A stretch of DNA of 64,000 nucleotides from Pusillimonas sp. UBA3987 (GTDB taxonomy: Bacteria > Pseudomonadota > Gammaproteobacteria > Burkholderiales > Burkholderiaceae_B). The stretch is taken from NCBI GenBank assembly GCA_002384935.1, contig DGCD01000011.1, positions 186,001 to 250,000 of the forward strand. Direction: 5' to 3'. The translations under genes and the position numbers were made by a program. Positions 17,423 to 24,841 of the stretch are shown here, piece by piece (the stretch's first letter is position 1; each line of letters begins with the position of its first letter). The notes under the pieces are model-generated. The model saw nothing but the letters and a program-made list of their open reading frames with translations. It did no database searches and was not told the DNA's origin.

Positions 17423-18238
17423 TTATGCCGCGCTGCGACATGTTGATGTGCATATTGAGGTTAGAAAATCGTTCACGACATGCTTGAATTCGTCGGGCGA
17501 CTCCAGATTGGCCATATGTTTGGTTTGTTGAAACTCGTGCAGGCGGGCGTTGGGCAACCGGTTTGCCATGCGTTGCATCCCTTTCGGGGGAGCCTGGTCG
17601 TCAAGTTCACCAGCCAGCAGTAGTGTGGGAACAGTGATGTTGCCCAGCTCTGTTTTGCGATCGAATGTGACTAGCAGCCGCATGTAATCGATATAACTTT
17701 CGCGTTCAATCGGGCGCGCCGCTAATGTGGCAAGGTGGCGCATAAAAGGCGATGTTTTTGGCCCCAGGAAATGGTCGAGCATTACCGGTGCAGCTTGGGC
17801 AAAGTTTTCGAATTCAGAGAGGGGTTCGGTGCGCTGGCGAAGGAAGGCCTCTTTCCATTCCGGGTCGGCGCTGCCGAAGCCTGCGCTGGTTGATGAGAGT
17901 ATCAAGCTGGCGACGCGGCAGGGGAAATGATGGTAGAACTCTTGTGCCACCATCCCGCCGATTGAGTGGCCCAGAATGTGTGCCTTGTTGATGCTTAAAG
18001 TGTCCAGCATGTTGGCCAGCGCAGCCGCCAGGTTGCGCCAGCTTAAAGCGGGCAACAAGGGAGACTGGCCATAGCCGGGCATTGTCCAGGCAATAACCTG
18101 GCGCGATGGGCCAAATGCATCTAATTGCGGCAGCCAGACACTGGCGGTGGACCCCATGCCGTGAAGCAGGATCAATGGCGTTCGGTTGTGGCCCGACGCC
18201 AACCAGGTAGGTACAGTATTCACTGGAAGACGTCGCAT
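17423..18238 (-). CDS. Alpha/beta hydrolase
   Basis: A 271-residue hydrolase with the oxyanion region LILLHGMGST, nucleophile elbow GHSIGG (Ser92), a probable acid at Asp213 or Asp214 in AGELDDQ, and His241 in KHMANLE. It resembles enol-lactonases and C-C hydrolases. In nicotinate and picolinate degradation an alpha/beta hydrolase (NicD/PicE) deformylates the product of the NicX reaction, so its place directly after the NicX-like gene (19-base overlap) fits such a role, but the sequence does not look specifically like NicD. Hydrolase class is secure; substrate is not. Confidence 0.88.
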   Translation of the reverse strand: MRRLPVNTVPTWLASGHNRTPLILLHGMGSTASVWLPQLDAFGPSRQVIAWTMPGYGQSPLLPALSWRNLAAALANMLDTLSINKAHILGHSIGGMVAQEFYHHFPCRVASLILSSTSAGFGSADPEWKEAFLRQRTEPLSEFENFAQAAPVMLDHFLGPKTSPFMRHLATLAARPIERESYIDYMRLLVTFDRKTELGNITVPTLLLAGELDDQAPPKGMQRMANRLPNARLHEFQQTKHMANLESPDEFKHVVNDFLTSICTSTCRSAA

Positions 18239-19257
18239 AGCTTGCCTTCATCAACAATCACCACGCCGTCCAGCTCAACGGTGCAGTTGCGCATTGGCAG
18301 GTCGAAATGCCCCAGTGTGTGTCGCCCAGCCACATCATTTGCACCGGTTGAATATAGGAAGTTGCCCGCGAACGCGCGCAGTTCGGTGCCATTCGTATCG
18401 TTCTTGTCGAACATCTGCAAGGCGTCCCAGCGTGCCTGAGGGTTCATGCCCCAGCCTACATGGCTCACAGCGTAGGCATCGCGGTCTTGCCAGGCCTCCA
18501 TGTAACTGCGCATTAGTTCGGCATCGAGCCCGCTGCCTTCAATGCGGGTGATGTAATCGTTTTCGATGTGCAGGGTAACCGGCGTCTCAAGGTAACGTTT
18601 GAAAGTAAGGTTGACGTCGCCGATGTTCAGTACCAGCTTCCCATTTACCGACCCGCCGGACGGAAATACAAGGCAAAGCCCGCCCGGCCAATGCTGGACA
18701 AGACCAGGACGGTCGGCGCCGCCCCATACGCCGCCGACTTTGGCGCCCTCCAGGGTAATGTCAAGCGCCGTTCCGGCAGCCGAAGACACTCGCATATGCT
18801 TGCTTTTTGCCAGCATGCGTACGCCGTTTTTAACGGGTTTGGTCAGGTCCAGAGTGGTGGTGAGGCGTTCGAGTATTTCCGGATGCTCGTTGCTGACCAT
18901 TAATACACGTGCGCCCGACTCAAGAATGCGCGGTAATTCAGGTGAATGCAGCAAACCCTCTACAGTGAGGTCGACAACCAATCCTTGGCCCGATAGCGCA
19001 TTGATCACCGGCGGCATGTTTTGCACAACATGCGAAGCGCCCGTGGAGCGCACAGGAACGGGCGTGGTAACGGGAAGAGAGGGAACCGTGATTTGTACGG
19101 TAACCGCTCCCATGCGCGCCAACGCAAGCTCGGCCAGTTGCACGTTAATACTTCGGCTTTCCGTTTCGCACAGCAAGCGAACGATTTCCCCCGGTTCGAC
19201 TTTGCAATTCCGGAAAACGGTCTCGAATGCTTGGATCCACTTTTCTTGGGCTTTCAT
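18220..19257 (-). CDS. 2,5-dihydroxypyridine 5,6-dioxygenase-like (NicX/PicD family) non-haem iron protein
   Basis: A 345-residue protein that resembles NicX of Pseudomonas putida in length and in blocks such as LLHSPELPRILESGARVLM, VSHVGWGMNPQARWDAL and AGNFLYSTGAN. The three proposed iron ligands of NicX (His265, His318, Asp320) have counterparts at His266, His317 and Asp319, the last two in GHFDLPMRN. NicX opens 2,5-dihydroxypyridine to N-formylmaleamate. The ATG at 19257 is chosen over a GTG 30 bases upstream because it gives the NicX length, though no strong ribosome site precedes either. As first gene of the leftward operon, it may cleave a dihydroxylated N-heterocycle or another ring; the fold and metal site are better supported than the exact substrate. 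Confidence 0.78.
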   Translation of the reverse strand: MKAQEKWIQAFETVFRNCKVEPGEIVRLLCETESRSINVQLAELALARMGAVTVQITVPSLPVTTPVPVRSTGASHVVQNMPPVINALSGQGLVVDLTVEGLLHSPELPRILESGARVLMVSNEHPEILERLTTTLDLTKPVKNGVRMLAKSKHMRVSSAAGTALDITLEGAKVGGVWGGADRPGLVQHWPGGLCLVFPSGGSVNGKLVLNIGDVNLTFKRYLETPVTLHIENDYITRIEGSGLDAELMRSYMEAWQDRDAYAVSHVGWGMNPQARWDALQMFDKNDTNGTELRAFAGNFLYSTGANDVAGRHTLGHFDLPMRNCTVELDGVVIVDEGKLCDVFQ

Positions 19258-19291
19258 TTTAAATTCCAAAAGATGCAATTCGCACAATAAG

Positions 19292-19307
19292 TCGACTAAT
19301 GAGTCGA
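19292..19307. promoter_or_regulatory. Palindromic operator candidate upstream of the NicX-like gene
   Basis: Perfect arms TCGACT and AGTCGA flank a 4-base spacer, 35 bases before the NicX-like start, in the only non-coding gap ahead of the catabolic operon. It is a plausible binding site for the TetR regulator encoded at the operon end or another dimeric repressor. Seen as sequence; function inferred. Confidence 0.5.
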
Positions 19308-19351
19308 ATATTAAATATGAATAAGCCCTGAGTCAAGTTGATCCGATAAAA

Positions 19352-19375
19352 AAACAGGTGCATAGGCACCTGTTT
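19352..19375 (-). terminator. Rho-independent terminator after the TRAP transporter operon
   Basis: Ten-base arms AAACAGGTGC and GCACCTGTTT enclose an ATAG loop. On the leftward transcript the hairpin is followed by a run of T residues (TTTTTTTATC). It lies 25 bases beyond the dctM stop and separates the BVMO/TRAP operon from the NicX-like operon. Confidence 0.85.
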
Positions 19376-19399
19376 CAATGTTGGTTGAGTGCTATAGCA

Positions 19400-20683
19400 C
19401 TATTTCAGTACGTTCGGAATCCATAAGGAGATTTCGGGCACGTACGAGATGACGAGCAACGAAGCCAAATAAACTAGAATAAAAGGAATGACGCCCCGTA
19501 CCACTTTTCCGACCGAGACATTGAATATGCTGGTGCTGACAAAAAGGTTGAGACCAAACGGGGGGGTGAACATGCCAATGGCCAGGTTAACCGTCATGAT
19601 GATGCCGAAATGAATCATGTCGATACCCGCAGCAACGGCAATGGGCAGCAGCAATGGAACCAGCACCACAATGGCTGAATTCGGGTCCATGAACATGCCG
19701 GCAATCAGCAGAATCAGGTTAAGCATGAGCAGAATCATGAGGGGGCTCATGTTCCACCCTGTAAGCACATCCACCATGGTCTCGGGAATGTTCTCAATCA
19801 CCAGAACCACCGAGAAAACCGATGCGGCGGCCACAATCGTAAAAATCTTGCCGGTCAGCAAGGCGGCTTCAATGGCGACTGCCCAAACGCCCTTGAGTGA
19901 CAGATCCCGGTAAATGCAGGTCGTAACGATCAAGGCGTACATACTGAGCACCATCGAGGCCTCAGTAGGGGTGAAGAATCCTGAATAAATACCGCCAAAG
20001 ATGATAACGGGCGCACCCAGGGTCCAGACCGCACTTTTTGTTTCACGCCAGACCGCGGCGGCGTCCCACTTGCTGGTTTCCGCCGTAATGGCGTTGCGCA
20101 GGGCATACCAGATGCAATAAGCCGTAATCAGCACACCAATAAGAATGGCGGGCCCAATACCTGCAAGGAATAAGTCGCCTACAGAAACGGAGGCCACTGC
20201 GCCGTAAAGAATCATGGTGATGCTGGGCGGCACAATGACGGCAATTGCACCCATCGAGGTAATCAGGCCAAGCGAGAAGTTTTCGCCGTAGCCGCTTTGC
20301 CTTAATCCCGGATAAAGTACTTTGCCGATACCGGCTACGGTTGCGGTGCTTGATCCTGATATCGCGCCGAAAACCTCGCTTGCGACAATTGTCGTCACGG
20401 GAACGCCGCCCGGCACGCGGCCGAGTAAAACGGTTACCCAGTTAATGAGCCGATTCGACATGCCGCCGCGGACCATCAGTTCGGCTGCGAAAATAAATCC
20501 GGGTACCGCCAGTAGCGCATAGACATTCAAGCTGCTGAACATGCGCGAGGCCAGCATGTCGGGCGGGATGCCCGCCCCGGTCAAAGTGAGCAGGGCCAAC
20601 CCTGCAGAAAGGAATACCAGCCACAATGGGAAACCCAGTACCAGCAGCAAAATAACAAGGATGGTGGCGCCGACGGAAATCAT
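19400..20683 (-). CDS. dctM: TRAP transporter large permease DctM
   Basis: A 427-residue polytopic protein of the DctM/TRAP large subunit family, with characteristic stretches GRVPGGVPVTTIVASEVFGA, GSSTATVAGIGKVLYP and FTPPFGLNLFVSTSIFN. The start at 20683 is chosen because it overlaps the dctQ stop (ATGA) and begins the first membrane helix, although the frame is open further upstream. It couples substrate uptake to an ion gradient, receiving substrate from DctP. A terminator follows. Confidence 0.9.
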   Translation of the reverse strand: MISVGATILVILLLVLGFPLWLVFLSAGLALLTLTGAGIPPDMLASRMFSSLNVYALLAVPGFIFAAELMVRGGMSNRLINWVTVLLGRVPGGVPVTTIVASEVFGAISGSSTATVAGIGKVLYPGLRQSGYGENFSLGLITSMGAIAVIVPPSITMILYGAVASVSVGDLFLAGIGPAILIGVLITAYCIWYALRNAITAETSKWDAAAVWRETKSAVWTLGAPVIIFGGIYSGFFTPTEASMVLSMYALIVTTCIYRDLSLKGVWAVAIEAALLTGKIFTIVAAASVFSVVLVIENIPETMVDVLTGWNMSPLMILLMLNLILLIAGMFMDPNSAIVVLVPLLLPIAVAAGIDMIHFGIIMTVNLAIGMFTPPFGLNLFVSTSIFNVSVGKVVRGVIPFILVYLASLLVISYVPEISLWIPNVLK

Positions 20684-21252
20684 TTTTGGATACCTTGTTG
20701 TGCGTTGATGATGTCGGTTGCGGAGTCGGGTTCGCTGGTGCGATTGCTTAGAATGTCGACCCCCCACAAAAGGTAGGCCAGTGCGGTCAGGCCCAGGCCC
20801 ACTGGAATAGCGGCATAAGCCAGCCAGACGGGAATATAGCCGCTCAGGCTCATGTCGTTGAAGCGGTATGCCGTGTATGAAAAACCCCAGCCCATGTAGG
20901 CAAAATAGCCGATCAGTACGATGCCCAGCAATGCGGAGGCGATATTGATGAACTTGCGCACGGGGCGTGAGACATGTGCGTAGAAAACATCAATGCTGAT
21001 ATGTTCATTCCGGCGCGCCAGAACGGCTGCGCTGAGGAAAACCGACCACACCACCAGGTAGCGCGAGGCTTCTTCAACCCAGGGGTAGGGCATAAACCCG
21101 ATTTCGCGTAACGCAACTGAAAAGAACACGGAAAAAATCATCAACAGGAAGCTCACGCCCACCAGAAACTTAAGCAGGGCAAAGCATGCACGGTCGATTC
21201 TTGAGAACAGGCCTGGCGATGACGCCGTCGATGCGTTTTCAGAATGAGTCAC
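20680..21252 (-). CDS. dctQ: TRAP transporter small permease DctQ
   Basis: A four-helix membrane protein of about 190 residues, with the DctQ features REIGFMPYPWVEEASRYLVV and RRNEHISIDVF. The start is uncertain: a GTG at 21252 gives the usual length, while a TTG at 21309 would extend it by 19 residues but abuts the base of a strong stem-loop that would hide its ribosome site. Its stop overlaps the dctM start, so the two membrane subunits are coupled. Confidence 0.85.
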   Translation of the reverse strand: MTHSENASTASSPGLFSRIDRACFALLKFLVGVSFLLMIFSVFFSVALREIGFMPYPWVEEASRYLVVWSVFLSAAVLARRNEHISIDVFYAHVSRPVRKFINIASALLGIVLIGYFAYMGWGFSYTAYRFNDMSLSGYIPVWLAYAAIPVGLGLTALAYLLWGVDILSNRTSEPDSATDIINAQQGIQK

Positions 21253-21316
21253 GATGTGGTATCCGAATGAAGGAGTGAATTCAACAATATTGACTTTTCG
21301 TTGTTGCAAGTCAAGA

Positions 21317-21348
21317 ACGCCCCCTAGCCGGTTCAGGGCAGGGGGCGT
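21317..21348 (-). other. Intercistronic stem-loop between dctP and dctQ
   Basis: Nine-base arms ACGCCCCCT and AGGGGGCGT with a 14-base loop lie 16 bases after the dctP stop. No T-run follows on the leftward transcript. Such structures commonly protect or limit messages so that the periplasmic binding protein is made in excess over its membrane partners. Confidence 0.6.
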
Positions 21349-21363
21349 CGTCGAGCAGGCAAA

Positions 21364-22404
21364 TTACTTGCCTAGCTTTTTGACATCTTCTTCCAGTAAC
21401 TTGAGCATTTCGGCTTTGGCCGGATTCTTGGCAACTTCGGCCCAAACGCCTTCTTTATTCAGTTTCTGAAGCGCGGCGCGGTCTTCGTCACTCAATTCGA
21501 TAACCGTAAACTTGTCGTCCGAAGCCAGCATGTTCAAAGCGTCGTTTTGCTCATCGACGTATTCCTGAGTACCCAACGCTTCGGTTTCCTTGCCTGCTTC
21601 GTCAACCGCTTTCTTCAGGTCATCCGGCAAAGAGTCGTACCAGGCCTTGCTGACCGCAATGTACTGGGTAAGCACAATATGATTGGTCAGCAGTACATTG
21701 GGCGCTTGCTCGTGATATTTCAGGCGCGTTGTTACGGCAGCGGGCAAGTCGAAACCATCGAGTACGCCTTGCTGGATTGAGGTGTAGACCTCCGGCAAAG
21801 ACATGTGAATCGCCCGGGCACCCCAGTCGTTGACGGTCTGTGTATGTTCCTGGCCGCCAATGGTACGAATGCGTTTATCCTGCAGGTTTTCCATTACGCT
21901 CTTGCTTGAGTCGTATTCGCGCAGATAGATCTGATTGGGTCCCAGCCCGAACAAAGACACCACATGGAAACCTCGCTCGTCGGCCAGTTCCTTGATTTTG
22001 TCGCCGGCCTGGCCACGCATGATGTTGGTAATGTTCTCGATTTGCTCTTCGGCGTTGGTGCCGGGGAAAATCCAGGGCAGTGTCAGGACCCCGGCCTGTG
22101 CCACAAACTGGCTCAGGTAACCACTGGGGTTGATGTTGCCTTGAATCGAGCCAAGCCGCAGGCCTCGCATGACTTCGTCGTTACTGCCCAAGGCGCCGCC
22201 CGAATAAAGCTTGCCTTTGATCTTGCCGCCGGATTTTTCTTCAACCAGGTCAATAAAAATCTGGCCACTGCGTTCTTGTGCGTCATTCGACGTAATATTG
22301 CCGACACGCATTTCGTATGTTTCTTCAGCTGCGTGGGCAGTCATGGCCATGGGCGCTGCCAGGCAGGCGCTCAGCAGCAGTTTGGATAAAAGTTTTGTCT
22401 TCAT
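21364..22404 (-). CDS. dctP: TRAP transporter periplasmic substrate-binding protein DctP
   Basis: A 346-residue periplasmic protein with a Sec signal peptide (MKTKLLSKLLLSACLAAPMA, cleavage near AHA-AEE). It has the DctP core, including QRSGQIFIDLVEEKSGGKIK and YTSIQQGVLDGFDLP. AGGATGAGACA precedes the ATG. It would capture an organic acid for DctQM. Its gene follows the Baeyer-Villiger monooxygenase with a 65-base gap on the same strand, which suggests that the transported compound or its ketone relative is the BVMO substrate. Confidence 0.9.
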   Translation of the reverse strand: MKTKLLSKLLLSACLAAPMAMTAHAAEETYEMRVGNITSNDAQERSGQIFIDLVEEKSGGKIKGKLYSGGALGSNDEVMRGLRLGSIQGNINPSGYLSQFVAQAGVLTLPWIFPGTNAEEQIENITNIMRGQAGDKIKELADERGFHVVSLFGLGPNQIYLREYDSSKSVMENLQDKRIRTIGGQEHTQTVNDWGARAIHMSLPEVYTSIQQGVLDGFDLPAAVTTRLKYHEQAPNVLLTNHIVLTQYIAVSKAWYDSLPDDLKKAVDEAGKETEALGTQEYVDEQNDALNMLASDDKFTVIELSDEDRAALQKLNKEGVWAEVAKNPAKAEMLKLLEEDVKKLGK

Positions 22405-22469
22405 TGTCTCATCCTGATTTGGTTATAAAAAGTTAGTGCGGTAGGTGCGTTAACTCGTCGGCATCATGC

Positions 22470-24125
22470 CTAAGCTACTTTGTTGGAAGATTGCTTTGCC
22501 GGATGGAGCGTGTATCCGTCGTAGCCATCTTCTGCGACTTTCAAAATGCGCTGGTAGTAATTGCCAACCCCACCCACATACGGCATAAAGACAACCGGCT
22601 TGCCGGGTGTGTTTGAGCCATAGAACCACGTGTCTTTTGAATAAGCATAAAGGGTTCGGTTGGCCGCTTCCGTAACATGTTCCGTCCAGGCATCTTGAGC
22701 TTGCGGCGAGGCTTCGATGGTTTCAATGCCGTTGGCTTCCATGTATTTTGCACAATCGGCCACCCACTCGACATGCTGTTCGATGGAGGTCACCATATTG
22801 CTGAATACAGACGGGCTGCCAGGTCCGGCAATGACGAACATATTCGGAAAACCATTAATGGTCATGCCAAGATAAGTACGCGGGCCCGCAGCCCATTCAT
22901 CCTTGAGTCGGCGACCATTGCGGCCCACCGGGTTGATCCGGTTCATTGCGCCGGTCATGGCATCAAAGCCCGTGGCGAAGATGATCGTATCCAACTCGTA
23001 CTCGGTGCCGTCTTCCAGCAGCACCCCTTTTGGCGTGATGCGGTCGATAGCGCTCTTGCGGACATTGACCAGCGAAACGTTGTCGCGGTTGAATGTCTCG
23101 TAGTACTGCGTTCCCGAACACAAGCGTTTTGTGCCGATGTAAAGGTCGTCGGGTGGACATAATGCTTCTGCGGTTTCCGGATCCTTCACAATACTGCGTA
23201 TTTTGTCCCGTACAAATTCGGCCGCCTCGTGGTTAACTTGCGGGTCGGTCAGAATATCCTTGAAGGCACGCATCATGTAAAGGCCACCCAGGTCCCAGCG
23301 CTTTTCCAGTTCAGCCCGGCGCTCTTGGTCAGTAACTTCCTTGCCCGACTGGTGGTTGCTGACCTGGTTGTGGCCGAAACCCGATTGACGCGCAAATTTT
23401 CGACGCTCGGGGTAGGTGGCCTTCCATTCTTTTTCCACGTCCGGCTTCATTGGGTGATTCTGGGCCGGCATGGTGTAGTTCGGTGTGCGCTGGAATACAA
23501 ACAAGTGTTCTGCATCTTGCGCAACGATTGGAATCAGTTGGGTTGCAGATGAACCCGTTCCAATGACACCAACCCGTTTTCCGCTGACATCGACACCTTC
23601 CTTGGGCCAGTCGCCTGTGTGAAACCATTGCTTTTCAAAGGTTTCCAGGCCTTTCATTGACGGTACCTGGTGAACCGACAGCACGCCGGTGGCCATCACG
23701 GCGTATTTGGCCGAAAAGGTTTCGCCTTCTTCGGTAGTGATGGTCCAGCGATTGGTTTGTTCGTTAAAAGTTGCGCTGGTTACCCGGGTGTTCAATTGAA
23801 TATCTTTGCCCAGATCAAAGCGGTCGACGACATGATTGATATAAGCCAGAATTTCGGGCTGGCTTGCATAGCGTTCCGACCAGTTCCATTCTTGCTGTAA
23901 TTCATTGGAAAACGAAAAGGAGTAGTCGAGCGATTCGATATCGCATCTGGCACCGGGATAGCGGTTGTGATACCACGTTCCCCCAACGCCGGCGCCTGCC
24001 TCGAGTACACGTACCGACATACCCATCTGGCGGAATTTATAGACGGCGTATACGCCCGCGAACCCAGCCCCGACAACAATGGCGTCGAATTGTTGCGCAG
24101 CGGAACCCTGCTCTTTACTTTGCAT
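22470..24125 (-). CDS. Baeyer-Villiger flavin monooxygenase, cyclohexanone monooxygenase-like
   Basis: A 551-residue class I Baeyer-Villiger monooxygenase. FAD motif GAGFAG is at residues 19-24, GGTWYHNRYPGARCD at 48-62, NADPH motif GTGSSA at 189-194. The family fingerprint FxGxxxHxxx(W/D) appears at 163-173 as FEKQWFHTGDW, with Lys165 in place of the usual glycine. The rest, including ATGFDAMTGAM, is typical of cyclohexanone/steroid-type BVMOs that insert oxygen next to a ketone to form an ester or lactone. AGGAGACACGCAG precedes the start, directly after a leader hairpin. It is the first gene of a leftward set with dctPQM. Confidence 0.9.
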   Translation of the reverse strand: MQSKEQGSAAQQFDAIVVGAGFAGVYAVYKFRQMGMSVRVLEAGAGVGGTWYHNRYPGARCDIESLDYSFSFSNELQQEWNWSERYASQPEILAYINHVVDRFDLGKDIQLNTRVTSATFNEQTNRWTITTEEGETFSAKYAVMATGVLSVHQVPSMKGLETFEKQWFHTGDWPKEGVDVSGKRVGVIGTGSSATQLIPIVAQDAEHLFVFQRTPNYTMPAQNHPMKPDVEKEWKATYPERRKFARQSGFGHNQVSNHQSGKEVTDQERRAELEKRWDLGGLYMMRAFKDILTDPQVNHEAAEFVRDKIRSIVKDPETAEALCPPDDLYIGTKRLCSGTQYYETFNRDNVSLVNVRKSAIDRITPKGVLLEDGTEYELDTIIFATGFDAMTGAMNRINPVGRNGRRLKDEWAAGPRTYLGMTINGFPNMFVIAGPGSPSVFSNMVTSIEQHVEWVADCAKYMEANGIETIEASPQAQDAWTEHVTEAANRTLYAYSKDTWFYGSNTPGKPVVFMPYVGGVGNYYQRILKVAEDGYDGYTLHPAKQSSNKVA

Positions 24126-24138
24126 CTGCGTGTCTCCT

Positions 24139-24162
24139 CTGCCTACCGCTCGGGGTAGGCAG
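24139..24162 (-). promoter_or_regulatory. Leader stem-loop directly upstream of the BVMO ribosome binding site
   Basis: Nine-base arms CTGCCTACC and GGTAGGCAG with a 6-base loop end just before the AGGAG of the BVMO gene. The position in the 5' leader suggests an effect on translation start or message stability; no alternative pairing was found by eye. Confidence 0.45.
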
Positions 24163-24280
24163 TTACTTCTGTGCTATTAGAGTTTTCTTAAATAGTACGG
24201 TTAACTGACGATTGAGGTTAACGCAGGTATGCAGGGGCGTCAACTACGTGTTTTCCTTGATAACGCCCTTGCTTTTGGAA

Positions 24281-24769
24281 TTACGACTTCGGCGAGTTCC
24301 AGGAGTCTTGTGCTTCAATACCGCTGGGGGTAAATGTTTCGATGATCGTTTCATAAGTAAATGAAACGTCTTCCATGTGTCCCATGCTCTTGTTAACCGG
24401 ATCGAGGCAATTGGGTACATACTTGTGCATGGACGTGATCACCGCGTTTTTGATTTCAACGGTGTAATAAAGCTCTTCCTTGCCCTGCGGCGAAATGCGG
24501 TAGTACTCCAGCTTGGCGTCGGTAAGTTGTTCGCCCGACGTCAACGCCTGAAACAGCTTGGGCGAGGCTTTATCAATTTCTTTGGTAATGGTTAACGGCC
24601 CGTGAATGCGGCGTCCGGTGGGCAGGCCGGTTTGGATGGATTTGGGGATTTCGATGGTGTGGTCAACTCCTTGAACCAGAATGGTTCCCTCATGGCCCTT
24701 AATGGTGCAGCCACCGTCCATTTTTCCTTGAGTCTGACCGCTGAGCGTCAGGTAGCCTGGCATCGGCAT
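24281..24769 (-). CDS. hcp: Type VI secretion tube protein Hcp (copy 1, TssD)
   Basis: A 162-residue Hcp protein beginning MPMPGYLTLSGQTQGKMDGG. It forms stacked hexameric rings of the secreted inner tube. It differs from the second Hcp (30130-30618) at 17 positions by my count, about 90% identity. It is the last gene of the leftward series, after tssA, with a 72-base gap that includes an AGGAGT ribosome site. Length and sequence are typical of the Hcp1 family. Confidence 0.95.
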   Translation of the reverse strand: MPMPGYLTLSGQTQGKMDGGCTIKGHEGTILVQGVDHTIEIPKSIQTGLPTGRRIHGPLTITKEIDKASPKLFQALTSGEQLTDAKLEYYRISPQGKEELYYTVEIKNAVITSMHKYVPNCLDPVNKSMGHMEDVSFTYETIIETFTPSGIEAQDSWNSPKS

Positions 24770-24841
24770 GTTGCGTGTACTCCTAATAGATAAAAAAGTG
24801 AATGAAAACGTAAAGTAAAAAAAGCGGAAGGTTGTTTGAAC

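Noticed and set aside
17423..18238. Naming the alpha/beta hydrolase as NicD (N-formylmaleamate deformylase)
   Set aside because: The context fits but its sequence does not resemble NicD beyond the general fold and triad, so only the hydrolase class is called.
24231..24272. Terminator after hcp copy 1
   Set aside because: Arms around GCAGGGGCGT and ACGCCCTTGC pair imperfectly and the T-run is on the rightward side, where no gene ends; it is not convincing for the leftward hcp transcript.
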